64,000 bases of DNA from positions 62,001 through 126,000 of the forward strand of contig DF236972.1 of the NCBI GenBank assembly GCA_000708835.1, written 5' to 3'. The translations under genes and the position numbers were made by a program. The first letter of the stretch is position 1. Each line of letters opens with the position of its first letter. This stretch comes from Klebsormidium nitens. Taxonomy: Eukaryota > Streptophyta > Klebsormidiophyceae > Klebsormidiales > Klebsormidiaceae. A model generated the notes under the pieces. It was given only the letters and a program-made list of their open reading frames with translations. It was not told where the DNA came from and did not search any database. Below are positions 34,691-46,468 of this stretch, in pieces.

Positions 34691-37600
34691 TTATGGGGCG
34701 CATGCGGCCGTGGCTCCAGGAACGGGGCAAGACGACTTGGCGCAGCACACAAAGAACGAGCCAACTTCGTTGTAGCACGTGTAAGGGAGAGCCGACCTCG
34801 GGTCACACCTGTAATGTCAACACGGTGGACTCTCGCGATCAGCAAGGCCCTTGACTCTCCACTCTGCTGAGAACTTAAAGCAAAGCTTTCAAGCTTTTGA
34901 ACAGAAACACGGCCGAAGAACTATGAAATCCGCGAGCGGCGCAGTCTGATTCAGAAAAGAGATCGAAGTATTTGGAACGTTCCAGGAAAGTTTCAAGTCC
35001 ATGCCAAATTCAGCTTCGAACTTCCGATATCTATCCTGTAACCTAAGTACCAAGGCGGATGCCGAATCGGGGACCGAAAGCTCGCCACGTCGTGCTCTGC
35101 CCTCGCAAGATGCACTTCTGAAGCACAAAGTCGCGTGCAAAACCAAGCACGAAGCATCGCGAGACGGGTCTCATTATGGTCCTTGTATGAGATCACTGGG
35201 CATGGTGACGTCAGCAAGGGCGCCCATCTCGTCAGCGGGGCTTAGGGGTGCTTACGCGTAGCCAGCGCCGGTGGCGTACGTGGGCGTCGGCGCTGGAGCG
35301 CCTGTAGCGACAGGCGCTGCCGTGGTGACAGCTGGCGCCGCGGTGGTGACAGCTGGCGCTGTGGTGGTAACAGCTGGCGCTCCGGTGGTGACAGCTGGCG
35401 TAGGGGCCGCGGTGGGGTCTCCCGCGCATCTAGCCACCGGGCCTGGGGCGGGGCACTGGGGATCCGCGCAGCAAGCGAAGGACGAGCCGCCGCTATTGTA
35501 GCACGTGAAGCGGAGGGCCGAACTCGGATCGCACCTGCGCGGGGAGAATAAACGCAGTATTTTAGTTTGAGAATATGGCGGCCCCAGAAAATAGGCTCGA
35601 GAGGCGTCGCTCCTCGCATATCTAGATGCTTACTTTTCCTAGCTTGGAAGTCAAGCGAGCACTTTTGAGAGCTCGGACGGGCGACTCTGAGATTTCTTCG
35701 ACCGGCGCTTGTCTGCAGACCATCTTTACACCCTCGCATACCGTCTTTAGGCCGGCGTAAACAAAGAGCAGTCCACTAGGATTAGACCGTTCTGAACGGC
35801 GGTGCTAGACTTGGGGTGCTAGACAGAGCAATATGGGGCAAGCTGCCCGTAGAGAAGATCCGGAGGAAACTCACGCGTTGCCAGAGCCGGTGGCGTAAGT
35901 AACTGACGGAGCCGGGGCGCCAGTAGCAATTGGTGGTGCGGTCGTGACAGCTGGCGCTGCGGTTGTAACAGCTGGCGCTGCGGTCGTGACAGCTGGCGCT
36001 GCTGTGGTGGCAGCCGGAGTCGAGGTCGGGGTACCGGTGACAGCTGGCGTGGGGGTTGGTCCTTGAGTTGAGGTGTCTCCAGCGCACTTGGGAACCGGGC
36101 CTGGGACAGGGCACCTCGAGTCCGGGCAGCAGGTGAAGAGCGAACCAACGTCGTTGTAGCAGGTGTAAGGGAGCGAAGAGGACGGGTCGCACCTGTCATT
36201 CAAGCAAGGGGGTGCTGATGATCAGTGACGTACGTGCAGGTGAAGCCCTCTCCTGAAGCTTGAGAAAGTTTCGTTGGCGGCCGAATGTTTGGAGCAGAAT
36301 GTTTGGGGCAGGAGAAAAGTGCAGATTTCTGGGACGAGAAGGGTCCTTGCCGATTTCCCAAACTTGAAACCATGCGCAAGTCGAAACGACAGACATTTCC
36401 TATGTTTTGAAAGTGATTCCATGTTGACATGAAATGACGCCCACGAACAGAAGGCAGCAGAAGGCTGATCAGTAGCTATAGGGTCTAGCTAGTAGTGCGA
36501 GCCGCCGGATGGTCTTGAAACCTCAGAGAGCTTTTGGGGAGACAAAGATATATGGAAAGTGAAGGCCTCTTCTTGGTCCGCAAACTCAAGTAGCCAGATC
36601 CCCAGCGCTGATATGCCATGGAATCTGACTCCAGACCAGCAATCATGCCGACTTCTGCTTTGTCTGACAGCTTTATTGAGGCCCACTGACAACTTTCCAC
36701 GTGCATTCTAGCATGGTTTTTAGACGGCAGTGACGTCACCTGCCCACAAAAGCGAGCTATTTCCTCACGTTGCAGGAGAGGCGGTGACTCTTGGTTGCAT
36801 GAAACCAACCACTGGAAAGCAAAGAAGCTCACCTCTGCATTATGCACATGCCTGACAAAACGGAGAGCACGTTCCTCTTGTTCTACTTGCAGGTAGGGCA
36901 GGAGTTCCTCTGGTTTGAAACAATTTTTCATATGCCTGCTCCTGCAACAATGGTTACTAGTTAGAGGGACATGTAAGCTTACGCTGCTCCCGCTGTAGTC
37001 GCAAATGTAGGGAAAGGGCCCGTGGCGGTGGGGACCGGAGGAGGGGGCGCAGACGTGAGGACGGGAGGGGGGGGCGCACTTGTGGGGACTGCAAAGAACA
37101 TCATTAGTAGGGAATCAGCGCTTGCTCTCTTTGTGCTTTCCAAAAAGTGCAAAGGGTTACAGTGACAAGACAATAAGAAAAGATGAGCAGCTGCATAATT
37201 GACGTTATGGGCTCCGTAGAATCTAATCTGGCTGTCTTGGTTTCAGATGTATTAAGAGCTCTGACAACAGCATCTTGACGTGCATAATGCATCTTCAGAT
37301 TCTGATAGAAGTTGCTCAAGGTTCTCCGGGCTGCAAGCAAGCCCTAATCCATGGATGTCGGACCTTCAAATGCTCAACAGCGGAAGGCAAACTTTTCCCC
37401 AAATCCTACATCATTATGCTGATTTCCATGATTATTCACATTACTCACTCATTCCAGCACACAATTCAACTCCGCAAACCCTCTCATACATAGAATGGGC
37501 CAAGTCTGAAGCACACATTTGCAAAGAAACAATGGAGCCTGACAAATGATTCAAATGTAATCTCATCGGTCAGACAGTTCAAGGTTCAAGAAACCCCACT

Positions 37601-38393
37601 TTCACAACAAGGCCCCTGAGCTTCAGCGCTTATGCAGGCAAATCAAGTCCTCCACCAGCTTTGCGCCAACTTGGCAAGCTTTTTACAATCTCTTTCTACC
37701 CAAATGCAGCACACTGACAAGTGTTGGAAACATACAACGGGGATTCCCTGTTTCTCTGTTTGCCAAATACTCACCTTGCTCAGTGCACTTGTAGGGGCCC
37801 ACGTTGCTTGCCCCCACGGGCACACAATTTGCTTCATCACAGCACTGGTCGTCGCATATGATTTTCCCCGGCTTACAGCACATCTCCCGTGCAGTAGGAC
37901 TGGCTATCCCTGTAAGGGGTCGGGTGCACTGCGTCTCTTCGCCCTGGTCACAGCAGAAACCGAGGTCCGTTGGGCTCTGATACCCGCACTGCTGCAAATA
38001 GCAGCAGAAGCTCCCAAATCTCCCGACACTGCAGGTGTTCCCCCCGTATTTCAAGAGGTCGAAGGGCAGGCAGGCAGTGCACGCCTCCGGGGGGGGAGTC
38101 AAGCAGGTCGCGAAAGGGGAGTTTTGATACACACAAGCCATGTTATCGGCGCAGCAGGTTGGTGTGTAGTTTGAGAGCCCTTGGCTGCCAGGGGCGGTTT
38201 TGCGGCAGACCTGCAGGGGATTGCAGCACTGGGTCCCGTTAAACTCTTGGGAATACTGAAAGGGGGGGCATTGTAGGGGTGTGGGAGCAGGGGTGGGGAC
38301 ATCGGCCGGGGCGGGCGCGGGAGCCGCGAACGAGACGCAGCTCGGGGAGAAACGCAGGAGCAGCACGAGCAGGAGAGCCACCGGCGCTGCCAT
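34691..38393 (-). CDS. Secreted Cys-rich, Thr/Ala/Pro-rich protein, copy A
   Basis: Five minus-strand exons, 38393-37775, 37088-36983, 36192-35875, 35534-35256 and 34808-34691, encode 479 residues. I do not recognise the family. The start is the Met shared with copy B (MAAPVALLLVLLL), giving a signal peptide; in-frame Mets lie upstream at 38570 and 38519. Exon 1 encodes a domain with about 30 Cys including several CC pairs (GTQCC, TPPPEACTACLPF, FCCDQGEETQC). Exon 2 is Pro-rich. Exons 3, 4 and 5 each start with a CDPxSxLxxTCYN...CC...CP.PG..xxC module. In exons 3 and 4 the module is followed by APAVTTAAPAVTT repeats, likely O-glycosylated. Exons 3 and 4 are symmetric phase 2-2. Probably an extracellular matrix or cell-wall protein, by inference. 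Paralogue of the gene at 42755. Confidence 0.8.
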
Positions 38394-38535
38394 GTTGCGA
38401 TGGGAGTGCTGAGGAAGGGAAGGCAATATTCTGGAGCTAGTAGGCGCTTCTTTCCTTGGGAGCTTGGAATGCGAGTCTTGCGATTCTGGCAGCGCCGGGA
38501 GCGTTGAATGGTAGGACATGATTGGCTCCTCGTCA

Positions 38536-38541
38536 TATATA
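38536..38541 (-). promoter_or_regulatory. TATA box of Cys-rich gene A
   Basis: TATATA 143 bp upstream of the chosen ATG, with GGTAC just upstream and GACGAGGAGC just downstream. The same arrangement occurs in gene B. Confidence 0.6.
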
Positions 38542-38952
38542 AGCGACGGTACCTGGGCTGGTCCTGACAATGGGAGATACTCTTCCCGCTTGGTCTAAGA
38601 GCTGTCGAGCTAAATTTAAGTTCGTGGTTGCAGCTTGCGACTCTTGCGATACCCGCAGATCATGGGTTTGAGCAGCTGACTTGGAAGCTAGGTCCGAATC
38701 TGATCAATAATGCAGTACTCGAATCCCCTTTCGATTATTGAACGCCGACAAATGAGAACGTGAAGTGGTGCATATAAGGGGGCGACCGATAAGTGATTAT
38801 TGCCCTATTGTTAAGCGGACCCGTTATTACCGGATCACCTCGAGTGCTTATATTGTGAGACTGTTGTGGTCGAACCTGACTTTTCAGGACGACATTTCCG
38901 CAAGCAATCCGAGACCACGCTGAACTCCACCTAGGTATGGTACGGTAAGAAA

Positions 38953-39422
38953 TACTTGCACCCATTATCGGCCAGCTCCTATTTCCGGCCACCCCGAATT
39001 CGTATGGAAACCGAGTCTCGATCGATTGAAACTCGGTTCGTGGCCGAACATTCGCCACTTTAGCAGGCGGAAAGGGGTGCTCAGTGAGGGTTGAAGATCT
39101 TGCTTGTTGGCGACCAAACTTGGTACTTTGGAGGGCAGGGTCAAGATCTACCTCCAGTTCAAAACCGGACCCAATTTGACCAAGTATGCTGCATTTGGCT
39201 AGCTTATGCAGGTGGCCGATGATAGGAACATGGTAAAAAATCCGGTCAAAATCTGTGATCTTATACCATACATGAAAAACGTCATTTTGTGCAAAAGTGT
39301 TTTATATGGATGGAAAGAGCATTCGACGAGCTTTCTATCCATATATCACATGCATACAGAAACTTGAGTCGAAATCGAAAACCTGTTGTCAAGCTGAAGG
39401 TGGCCGATAATGGGTGCAAGTA
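38953..39422. mobile_element. MITE-like element with 22-bp perfect terminal inverted repeats
   Basis: 38953-38974 and 39401-39422 are exact inverted copies (starting TACTTGCACCCATTATCG). An internal hairpin pairs 39303-39317 with 39331-39345, with one mismatch. No coding capacity; probably a non-autonomous DNA element. Confidence 0.75.
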
Positions 39423-40288
39423 GGTCGACCTAGGATCTTCAAGGGCAAGCTGCAACAACAACTGGAGTTCGTTTGGTCCGGAGGAGAAGCTTTTGCAAGC
39501 CGGCCTCAAAAGACTTATGATTTGTCTCATATTGGATCGGGGGATTGTACTCTGAATTTAAATGAACAAAGACATACCCGGACCCCGGTCCATTTTGAGA
39601 TTAGAATTTAGGTACGTCGCCAGCAATTCACTTCCTGGCCCGAACATGATACATGATGCATCATACATGACAGGTACATGCTCGTAAATGCAGGTACGAT
39701 ATACGTGCAAAGGTCTCCTTTGATTGGACCCGATTAAGACGTTCCCTGTGTCACAGGGCCTAGCCACTCTCCCCGCTATCTCATATCCTGATTCCAGACT
39801 GACACATTTCCAGGTTTACCGGCGCAGAACTGCTAGGTACATAATTAGTACAGACTGATAGGTACTACTAGTACCTACTGGTAATGGTATCACAGGTAGG
39901 TAGCCATGCTTGCTCAATGCTCCCCTGCGCGTCTGGGGTACCGGTATACCGACAGTAACCGTACGATACGGTACCTACCTACTAAATACGGTACTGGGCA
40001 TCAGGTAGGTATGCATGGTTAATGCAACGTGCCTCTGGGACTCTGGGTCAGTACTGTGACCTGTCACAAATCCTGCGGTATGTACTAGTAATACCTACGT
40101 GCCGACAAAACCAGCATTGCCACCTGGCACCAACTCTGCCGGCGCCGGCATCTTACCAGCCGCCCTTCGTTTCTGCCTGCTCAGTGCTGAGTGGGATTTT
40201 CTACCGGTCCCTCCAAAGCCCCCGGATCCAATTCACCGGGTATTTGGACAGTACCCATCTCTGCCTAATCGGCCAGCCGCGGTAGGTA

Positions 40289-40495
40289 CCCGTACCAATT
40301 GTCCGATTGGGCAACAATTCAATATCTTTTCACTTGCCCAAAAATCTGAAATGAAAATAAATTCCAATTAAAGACTTGTACTTCGTTTTGCCCCGTAAGA
40401 AAAACAAAAAAATGATAAATGAAGCTGCTCAAATTTCATGAGAAACGAAATAAATTATTGGGCAAAAATCCGCCCAACCGGACAATCGGTACGGG
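40289..40495. mobile_element. MITE-like element with 24-bp terminal inverted repeats
   Basis: 40289-40312 and 40472-40495 are inverted copies with two mismatches (starting CCCGTACCAATTGTCCG). The AT-rich interior resembles that of the element at 16431-16838 (AAAATAAATTCCAATT-like). Both begin CCGTACC, so they may belong to one family. Confidence 0.7.
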
Positions 40496-42632
40496 TAGTA
40501 TGATGAATCGAGCGGCGGTAGTACGCGGTACCCTGTCGCCGTCGCAGCTCAATTCAATTCAATTTATTTTTTAGTCCCGTAGGAGCCATGGGTGGCTCAT
40601 GAGACAAGGTCTGAATGTTGTCTCGAGTCCTAAACGCCTCTCTAACAAAGCTAGCAACCCTCTGTTGGTTCTCCTGACCTATAAAATGACGCAGACTAAA
40701 TGCGGACTGGCCAACAAACAAATCCATGTACCGCTCATGCGCCGGTTTTCCAGCCGGAGTCTCAGCCGGCTAGGTGCCTTCGGCACCGGTTGGAATCTGG
40801 ACGCCAGCTCCAGCCGGCGGGTTCCACACATGAAACAGGTACGTACGGTCGTGGCAATTTGGCAAACACTGTGGTAACGGTTCCCGCCGTTATTCCACGC
40901 GTCGCTGAACCGTCTTTTCTGGAGCCAGGTACTACTAGGCGTGCGTGCTCCAGAGTCCCTGGGGTGTACATGTCAGGACTCAGGACTCAGAGGCTCACTT
41001 GAATAGGTAGGTAGCATTATTGAGAACGTTCCGGCACTTGCCTTCTCCTGAGTCCTTTTTGGGCCGGTTCATCCAGGCCAGCATTCGACACGGAGTTTTT
41101 ATTTTGTCGGCCCCAGGCCGAATGTTCTCTGGTCAGTCGGCTGGCCGCTGGACCATTGAACCGGTCGGTTTGTGTCAGCCCAGGCCCCAACACCCCATTC
41201 AACATTGACCACGAAAACACCTTGATTCTGTCGGCCGACGCCCCTCAGCTGACGTTTGCCTGGTGTATTACGGCTCATGTCGACAGTCGAACACTGCGAA
41301 TTTCTGCGATTCCCAGGCCGGGCACATCTGTCGATAAAACGCCCCAGAAGAAAGCGCCAGGAGTCCAGGACTTGTCAGGGCGGCGGGCGCGTTCAATCAG
41401 GAATCAGGATAGGTACCTAACCACTGTGAAACTTAAAGTCGGTACACTAGTTACATGTACAAGCAGGCACGCGTCTGAGCAGTGAGCAACTGTCAACAGT
41501 ATAAGGTTGACTTGGAACCAGGTACACGATGGGTGACTCACCATTAGGTACCGTATACCTCCCTAGGTACCAGGTACTCATAGCGGTATCCTGGGACCTG
41601 ACCACTGACCAGTAGTGGTTTTTCTTTCAATTTTAGGTACCTAGGTACCTAGTACGTCACCGTACGTGTAACGTACGCTGCACGGGTTCACGGAACGCTG
41701 GTAGAGGACGGTGTACCATAGCTACTGTGATTGGCCAGCCTACGTAGTACGTACGCTGGCGCTGTACGGCAGCATGCAGACAGGCATGGCTACTACCGGT
41801 AATCATAATGGATTGCTCAGCTGAGTCAGCTCCCAGCTGGCGCCGCCCCAACGTTTTCCTACTGTGAGTGGCTGAGCCTGAAACACATTAGGTACCGTAG
41901 ATCCGTCAAGCAAGACCAGCACTGAGCACAGACCTAACTATCTAATCATAAATGCGTACCTACGGCCTTCTCCAGAAACCTACCTGGACCACCTCCGACA
42001 ACTGTGGGCCTTACTTACTACATGCATAATGCAGCATATTTGTGAAATTTATTTCTGGAGGCTACTCTCGGATTGCCTGCGGAGAAGCTGTGGGTCCCGA
42101 AATTATAGGAGCATGTCAGATTCGCCCACATGTACAGCAATCTCCACATAAGCGCTCAGAATTAGTGAAGGTGATCCCGACTGATTTACGGTAAACGGGT
42201 CCGTTTGAAGAGTTGGGTACGTCCTTGGATTCGCCTACATCATTCGTATGTACTATGTAGCAACTCTGCGGTAACCTTGGAGTTACGAAGTCGGGATACT
42301 GATTTGGAAACAGTAGGGCCCATTAATCAGTTAATATCGATCGGTTGCGGCCTTATGTGCACCAACCGTTCTCATTGGTAGACGTTTAGTGAGATCAGCG
42401 GATTCAAATATTGCATTATTGATCGATATCAGATTTGGACCCATTTCAGACGACTGCTCAAACCCATGTTCTGCACTGTGCACTGTGCAGTGTGCAGGTA
42501 TCGAGAGTCGCGAGCTGCGTCCACGAGCTTGAAAGTTTGGCAGCTGTCAGAGTCCAGACCCAGCGGGATCGAAGAGTCTTCCCCATTTATGATTGTGAGG
42601 ACCACTGGCAGCCCAGGTATCGCTACGGTACC

Positions 42633-42639
42633 TATATAA
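42633..42639 (+). promoter_or_regulatory. TATA box of Cys-rich gene B
   Basis: TATATAA 122 bp before the chosen ATG, preceded by GGTACC and followed by ACGAGGAGC, matching gene A. Confidence 0.6.
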
Positions 42640-42754
42640 CGAGGAGCTTTTCCAACCAACCAGCGCCTCCACAATCTCACCAATCGCATTCCAAACTCCC
42701 AAGGAAAGAAGCGCCTCCAGAATGGCTTCCCTTCCTCAGCACTCCCATCGCAAC

Positions 42755-45700
42755 ATGGCGGTGCCGGCGGCCCTCCTGCTCGTGCTGCTCCTGCGTTTCT
42801 CCCCGAGCTGCGTCTCGTTCGCGGCTCCCGCGGCCGCCCCGGCCGTGGTCCCCACCCCCGCGCCCACGCCCCTGCAATGCCCACCTGGGCAAGATTCCTA
42901 TAACTTTAACGGCACCCAGTGCTGCACGTATCGGCAGACGTGCCGCACTGGCCCCATAGGCAGCCGCGAGGCCTCAGACTTCACAGCAGTCTGCTGCCCC
43001 GATAGCACGGTCTGCGTCCTGGACGCTTCCCCTTTCGCGGCCTGCGTGACCCCCCCCCCGGAGCAGTGCACTGCCTGCTTGCCCTTCAACTCCTCAGACC
43101 CTTTTGGGAATGCAGCCTGCAATTTCGCGAATTTCGAGGGAGAGGGGCGCTTCTGCTGCGGTGATCAGCAGTGCGGGGGGGGGAGCCCGACGGACCCCGC
43201 TTTCTGCTGTGACCAGGGCGACGAGACGCAGTGCACCTATCCCATTCAAGGGATAGCGAGTCCTACTGCAGGGCAGAGGTGCTGCAAGCCGGGGAGAGTC
43301 ATATGCAACGACCGGTGCTGTGCTGCAGCAAACTGTGTGCCAGTGGCCGGCGCGGGCACCTTGGGTCCCTACACGTGCAATGAGCAAGGTGAGTATTTGG
43401 GAAGGAAGAAACAGGGGTTTTCTGCCCCCTGTATATTCCAACACCTGTCAGTGTGCTGCATTTGGGTAGAAACGAGTTGAAAGGAGCTGCTAGTAAGGTC
43501 CTTGCCAAATTGGGGCAAAGCTGGTTGAGGAGTTGTTTGCCAGCTGTGAAGCACTGAAGCTTTGAAGGGGCTTGTTGTAAAAGTCAATTTTCTTGATGCT
43601 TGTACTTCCTTACTGATTGGATTACATCTGGATTGCCTATCCGGCTACATTGTGTCTTTTGATTGGAACACTTCTGAATCGCCTACCAGGCTACATTGTG
43701 TCTTTTGAATCGTGTGCTTCCATTCCAAGTCCATTCTATGTATGAGAGAGCTTGAGGAGTTCAAACGTGTGCTGGAATAGGTGAGTAATGGGGATTATCA
43801 TGGATATTAGCATAATGAGGTAGGATTGGGGAAAAAGTTTGCCCCCTTCCGCTGTTGAGCATTGTATTTTGAGTTCAGACATCCATGGATCAGGGCTCGC
43901 TTTGCAGTCTTGAGACCCTTGAGCAACTTTTGTGAGAATCTGAAAATGCATTATGCACGTCAAGATGCTCATGTTAGAGCTCTTTAGATTTTGGAACCAG
44001 TGACAGCCGGATTGATTTCTACTGAGCCCATAACGTCAATAATGCAGCTGCTCAATCTACCTTATCGTGTTTTCAATGTAACCCTTTGCACGCTTTTGAA
44101 TAGACAAAGAAAGCAAGCACTGAGGCCTGTTGACGATTTCCTCTGCAGTCCCCACAAATGCGCCCCCTCCTCCGGTCCCCACCGCAACAGGCCCTTTCCC
44201 TACCTTTGCAACGAAGGCAGGAGCAGCGTAAGCTTACATGTCCCTGTAACCAATCACCATTGTTGCAAGAGTCATGCATAAGAAGTATCCTTTCAAGCCA
44301 AAGGAACTCCCTTCATACTTGCTTGAAGAACAAGAGAAAGTGAGCTCCATTTTGTCAGGCAGGTGACTAATGCAGAGTTGAGCTTCTTTCCAGCGGTCGG
44401 TTTCATGTATTGATAAGTCAACCTGAGAGAATAGTTTCCCTTTGTAGGCAGGTGACGTCACTGCCGTATGTTATTCAGTAAGCCAGATTGCACATGACAC
44501 GTCGTCAGAGGGCCTCGATAAGGCAGTCGGGCATTGCAGAAGTTGGAGTTGCTGGTCTAGAGACAAATTTAATGTTGGCTACTTGAGTTTGCAGACCAAG
44601 AAAAGGCCTTCGCTTTAACAATGGAGCTTTGCGTCCCCAAACGCTTTCTGATCGAGATTTCAAGAGCAGCTGGTGGCTCAGCGCACTACCAGACCCTACA
44701 AGTCACTGATGCACTTCTGCCTTCTGTTCGTCCACATTGTACTGAAGCTAACATGACAGCACTTTTCAAACATAGGAGCTGAGTTTCATTTGTCACTTTC
44801 ATTCGTCTTGCTCAGAGTTTTCAACTTCGGGGGAACGTCCAAAGAGAGCGGTTTTCGTCCCAGAATCCTGCACCTTTCTGCCCCAAACTTTCGGCCGCCA
44901 ATGACACTTTCTCAAGCCTCAGGAGGGCTTGACCTGTACGTATGCTGATCGTTGGCCACCTTTATCTGAAATGACAGGTGCGACCCGTCCTCGTCGCTCC
45001 CTTTCACCTGCTACAACGACGTCGGTTCGTCCTTCGCCTGCTGCCCCGACCCGAAGTGCCCTTTCCCGGGCCCAGTTGCCAAGTGCGCCGGAGACACCTC
45101 GCCAACTGTCACCGGTACCCCCGCGCCGACTGCCACCACGGCAGCGCCAGCTGTCACCACGGCAGCGCCGGCTGTCACGACCGCAGCACCAGCTGTTACG
45201 ACCGCAGCGCCAGCTGTCACGACTGCAGCACCGGTTACCACTGGCGCCCCGGCTCCGTCCGTCACTTATGCCACCGGCTCTGGCAGCGCGTGAGCCTCTC
45301 GGATCTTCCTTGGGCATATCTTGCCCCATATTGCTCCATCATAGTATTTGCGCCTAGCGCCCCAAGTCTAGCACCGCCGTTCAGAACGGTCTAAGCCTGG
45401 ACTGCTTGTTGTCTCCGCCGACCAAAATTGGTTGAGAAGGTCTGCTAGGGGTAAAGACGGTCTGCAGACAAGCGCCGGTCGCGGAAGAAACCTCAGAGTC
45501 GTCCGTCCGAGCTCTCGAAAGTGCTAATTAAATCTCAAGCAACGTGAGCATCTAGAAATGAACGGAGCGGGCCTATTTTCTGGGGCGGCCATGCCAATTC
45601 AGGACTCTACGTTCCTCTCTTCGCGCAGGTGCGACCCAAACTCGGCGCTTCGCTTCACGTGCTTCAACAACAACGGCTCTTCCTTCGCTTGCTGCCCGGA

Positions 45701-46468
45701 TCCCCAGTGCCCCGCCCCAGGCCCGGTGGCTAGATGCGCGGGAGACCCCACCGCGGCCCCTACGCCAGCTGCCACCACCGGAGCGCCAGCTGTCACCACC
45801 GCAGCGCCAGCTGTCACCACAGCGGCGCCAGCTGTCACCACGGCAGCGCCTGTCGTTACAGGTGCTCCAGCGCCGGCGGCCACCTACGCCACCGGCGCTG
45901 GCTACGCGTAAGCACCCCAAGCCCCGCTGAACTTTCCTAGCTGACGAGATGGACGACCTGTGCTCGCGTCAGCATGTTCAGTAATCTCGAACAGGGACCG
46001 TATTGAGACCCGTCTTGCGATTGTTAACGATTGGTTATACACCCGGCTTTAGCTTCGAAAATGCAGCTTGCGCGGGAAGAGCACGACGCGGCGAAAGTCG
46101 GTCCGCGATTCGGCGTCCAACTTAAGATACACGCCAACTTTCAGGAGTTCAAATCTAAATTTGGCCAGCAGGCACTAGCTTGAAGAGTGTCCCGGAACGT
46201 TCCAAGGACTCTCCCTCTGAATCAGATGCGCCGCTCACGGATTTCCTGGTCCTTCGACGTGATTCTATCCGAAAGCTCTGCTCTCTCAGCTGAGTGGAGA
46301 CTCATGGTCCTTCTTGCTGATTGCAAAATCTCACCGTGTTGACATTACAGGTGTGACCCGAGGTCGGCTCTCCCTTACACGTGCTACAACGAACCTGGCT
46401 CGTTCTTTGTGTGCTGCGCCAAGTCGACCTGCCCCGTTCCTGGAGCCACGGCCGCATGCGCCCCATAA
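42755..46468 (+). CDS. Secreted Cys-rich, Thr/Ala/Pro-rich protein, copy B
   Basis: Five exons, 42755-43388, 44149-44227, 44978-45289, 45629-45907 and 46351-46468, give 473 residues with the same phases as copy A. An ATG at 42722 would add 11 residues (MASLPQHSHRN); the downstream Met is preferred because copy A conserves it directly before the signal peptide. The N-terminal Cys-rich domain, Pro-rich exon 2, two CDP...CC...C modules with APAVTT repeats and a final short module match copy A. Exon 2 lacks one SAPPPPV repeat found in A, and exon 3 is 6 nt shorter. No known family is recognised. An extracellular structural role is inferred from the signal peptide, paired Cys and mucin-like repeats. 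Confidence 0.8.
45775..45850 (+). repeat. 21-bp coding minisatellite (APAVTTA)
   Basis: Near-perfect tandem 21-bp units built on GCGCCAGCTGTCACC encode APAVTTA repeats in exon 4. Related arrays lie in exon 3 (about 45130-45240) and in the matching exons of copy A (about 35330-35395 and 35940-36005). Confidence 0.8.

Larger units (their letters stand above)
34691..38925 (-). repeat. Left arm of inverted duplication
   Basis: The whole gene A region plus its upstream sequence is homologous, in reverse, to 42060-46468. Coding parts are closest. Upstream similarity continues past the TATA boxes to a shared GCAATCCGAGA-type block near 38905 and 42065. Confidence 0.8.
38926..42059. other. Spacer between inverted arms, rich in GGTACC palindromes
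   Basis: No gene seen. It holds two MITE-like elements (38953-39422 and 40289-40495). From about 39600 to 42000 it is unusually dense in GTAC-core words such as GGTACC, AGGTACCTA and CGTACG. Confidence 0.6.
42060..46468 (+). repeat. Right arm of inverted duplication
   Basis: Homologous in reverse to 34691-38925, with gene, promoter and upstream sequence in the same order. The introns have diverged far more than the exons. Confidence 0.8.

Noticed and set aside
34691-46468. Conotoxin- or defensin-like toxin identity for the Cys-rich proteins
   Set aside because: The proteins are about 475 residues with long Thr/Ala/Pro-rich tracts and no match to a toxin scaffold; an extracellular structural role is simpler.
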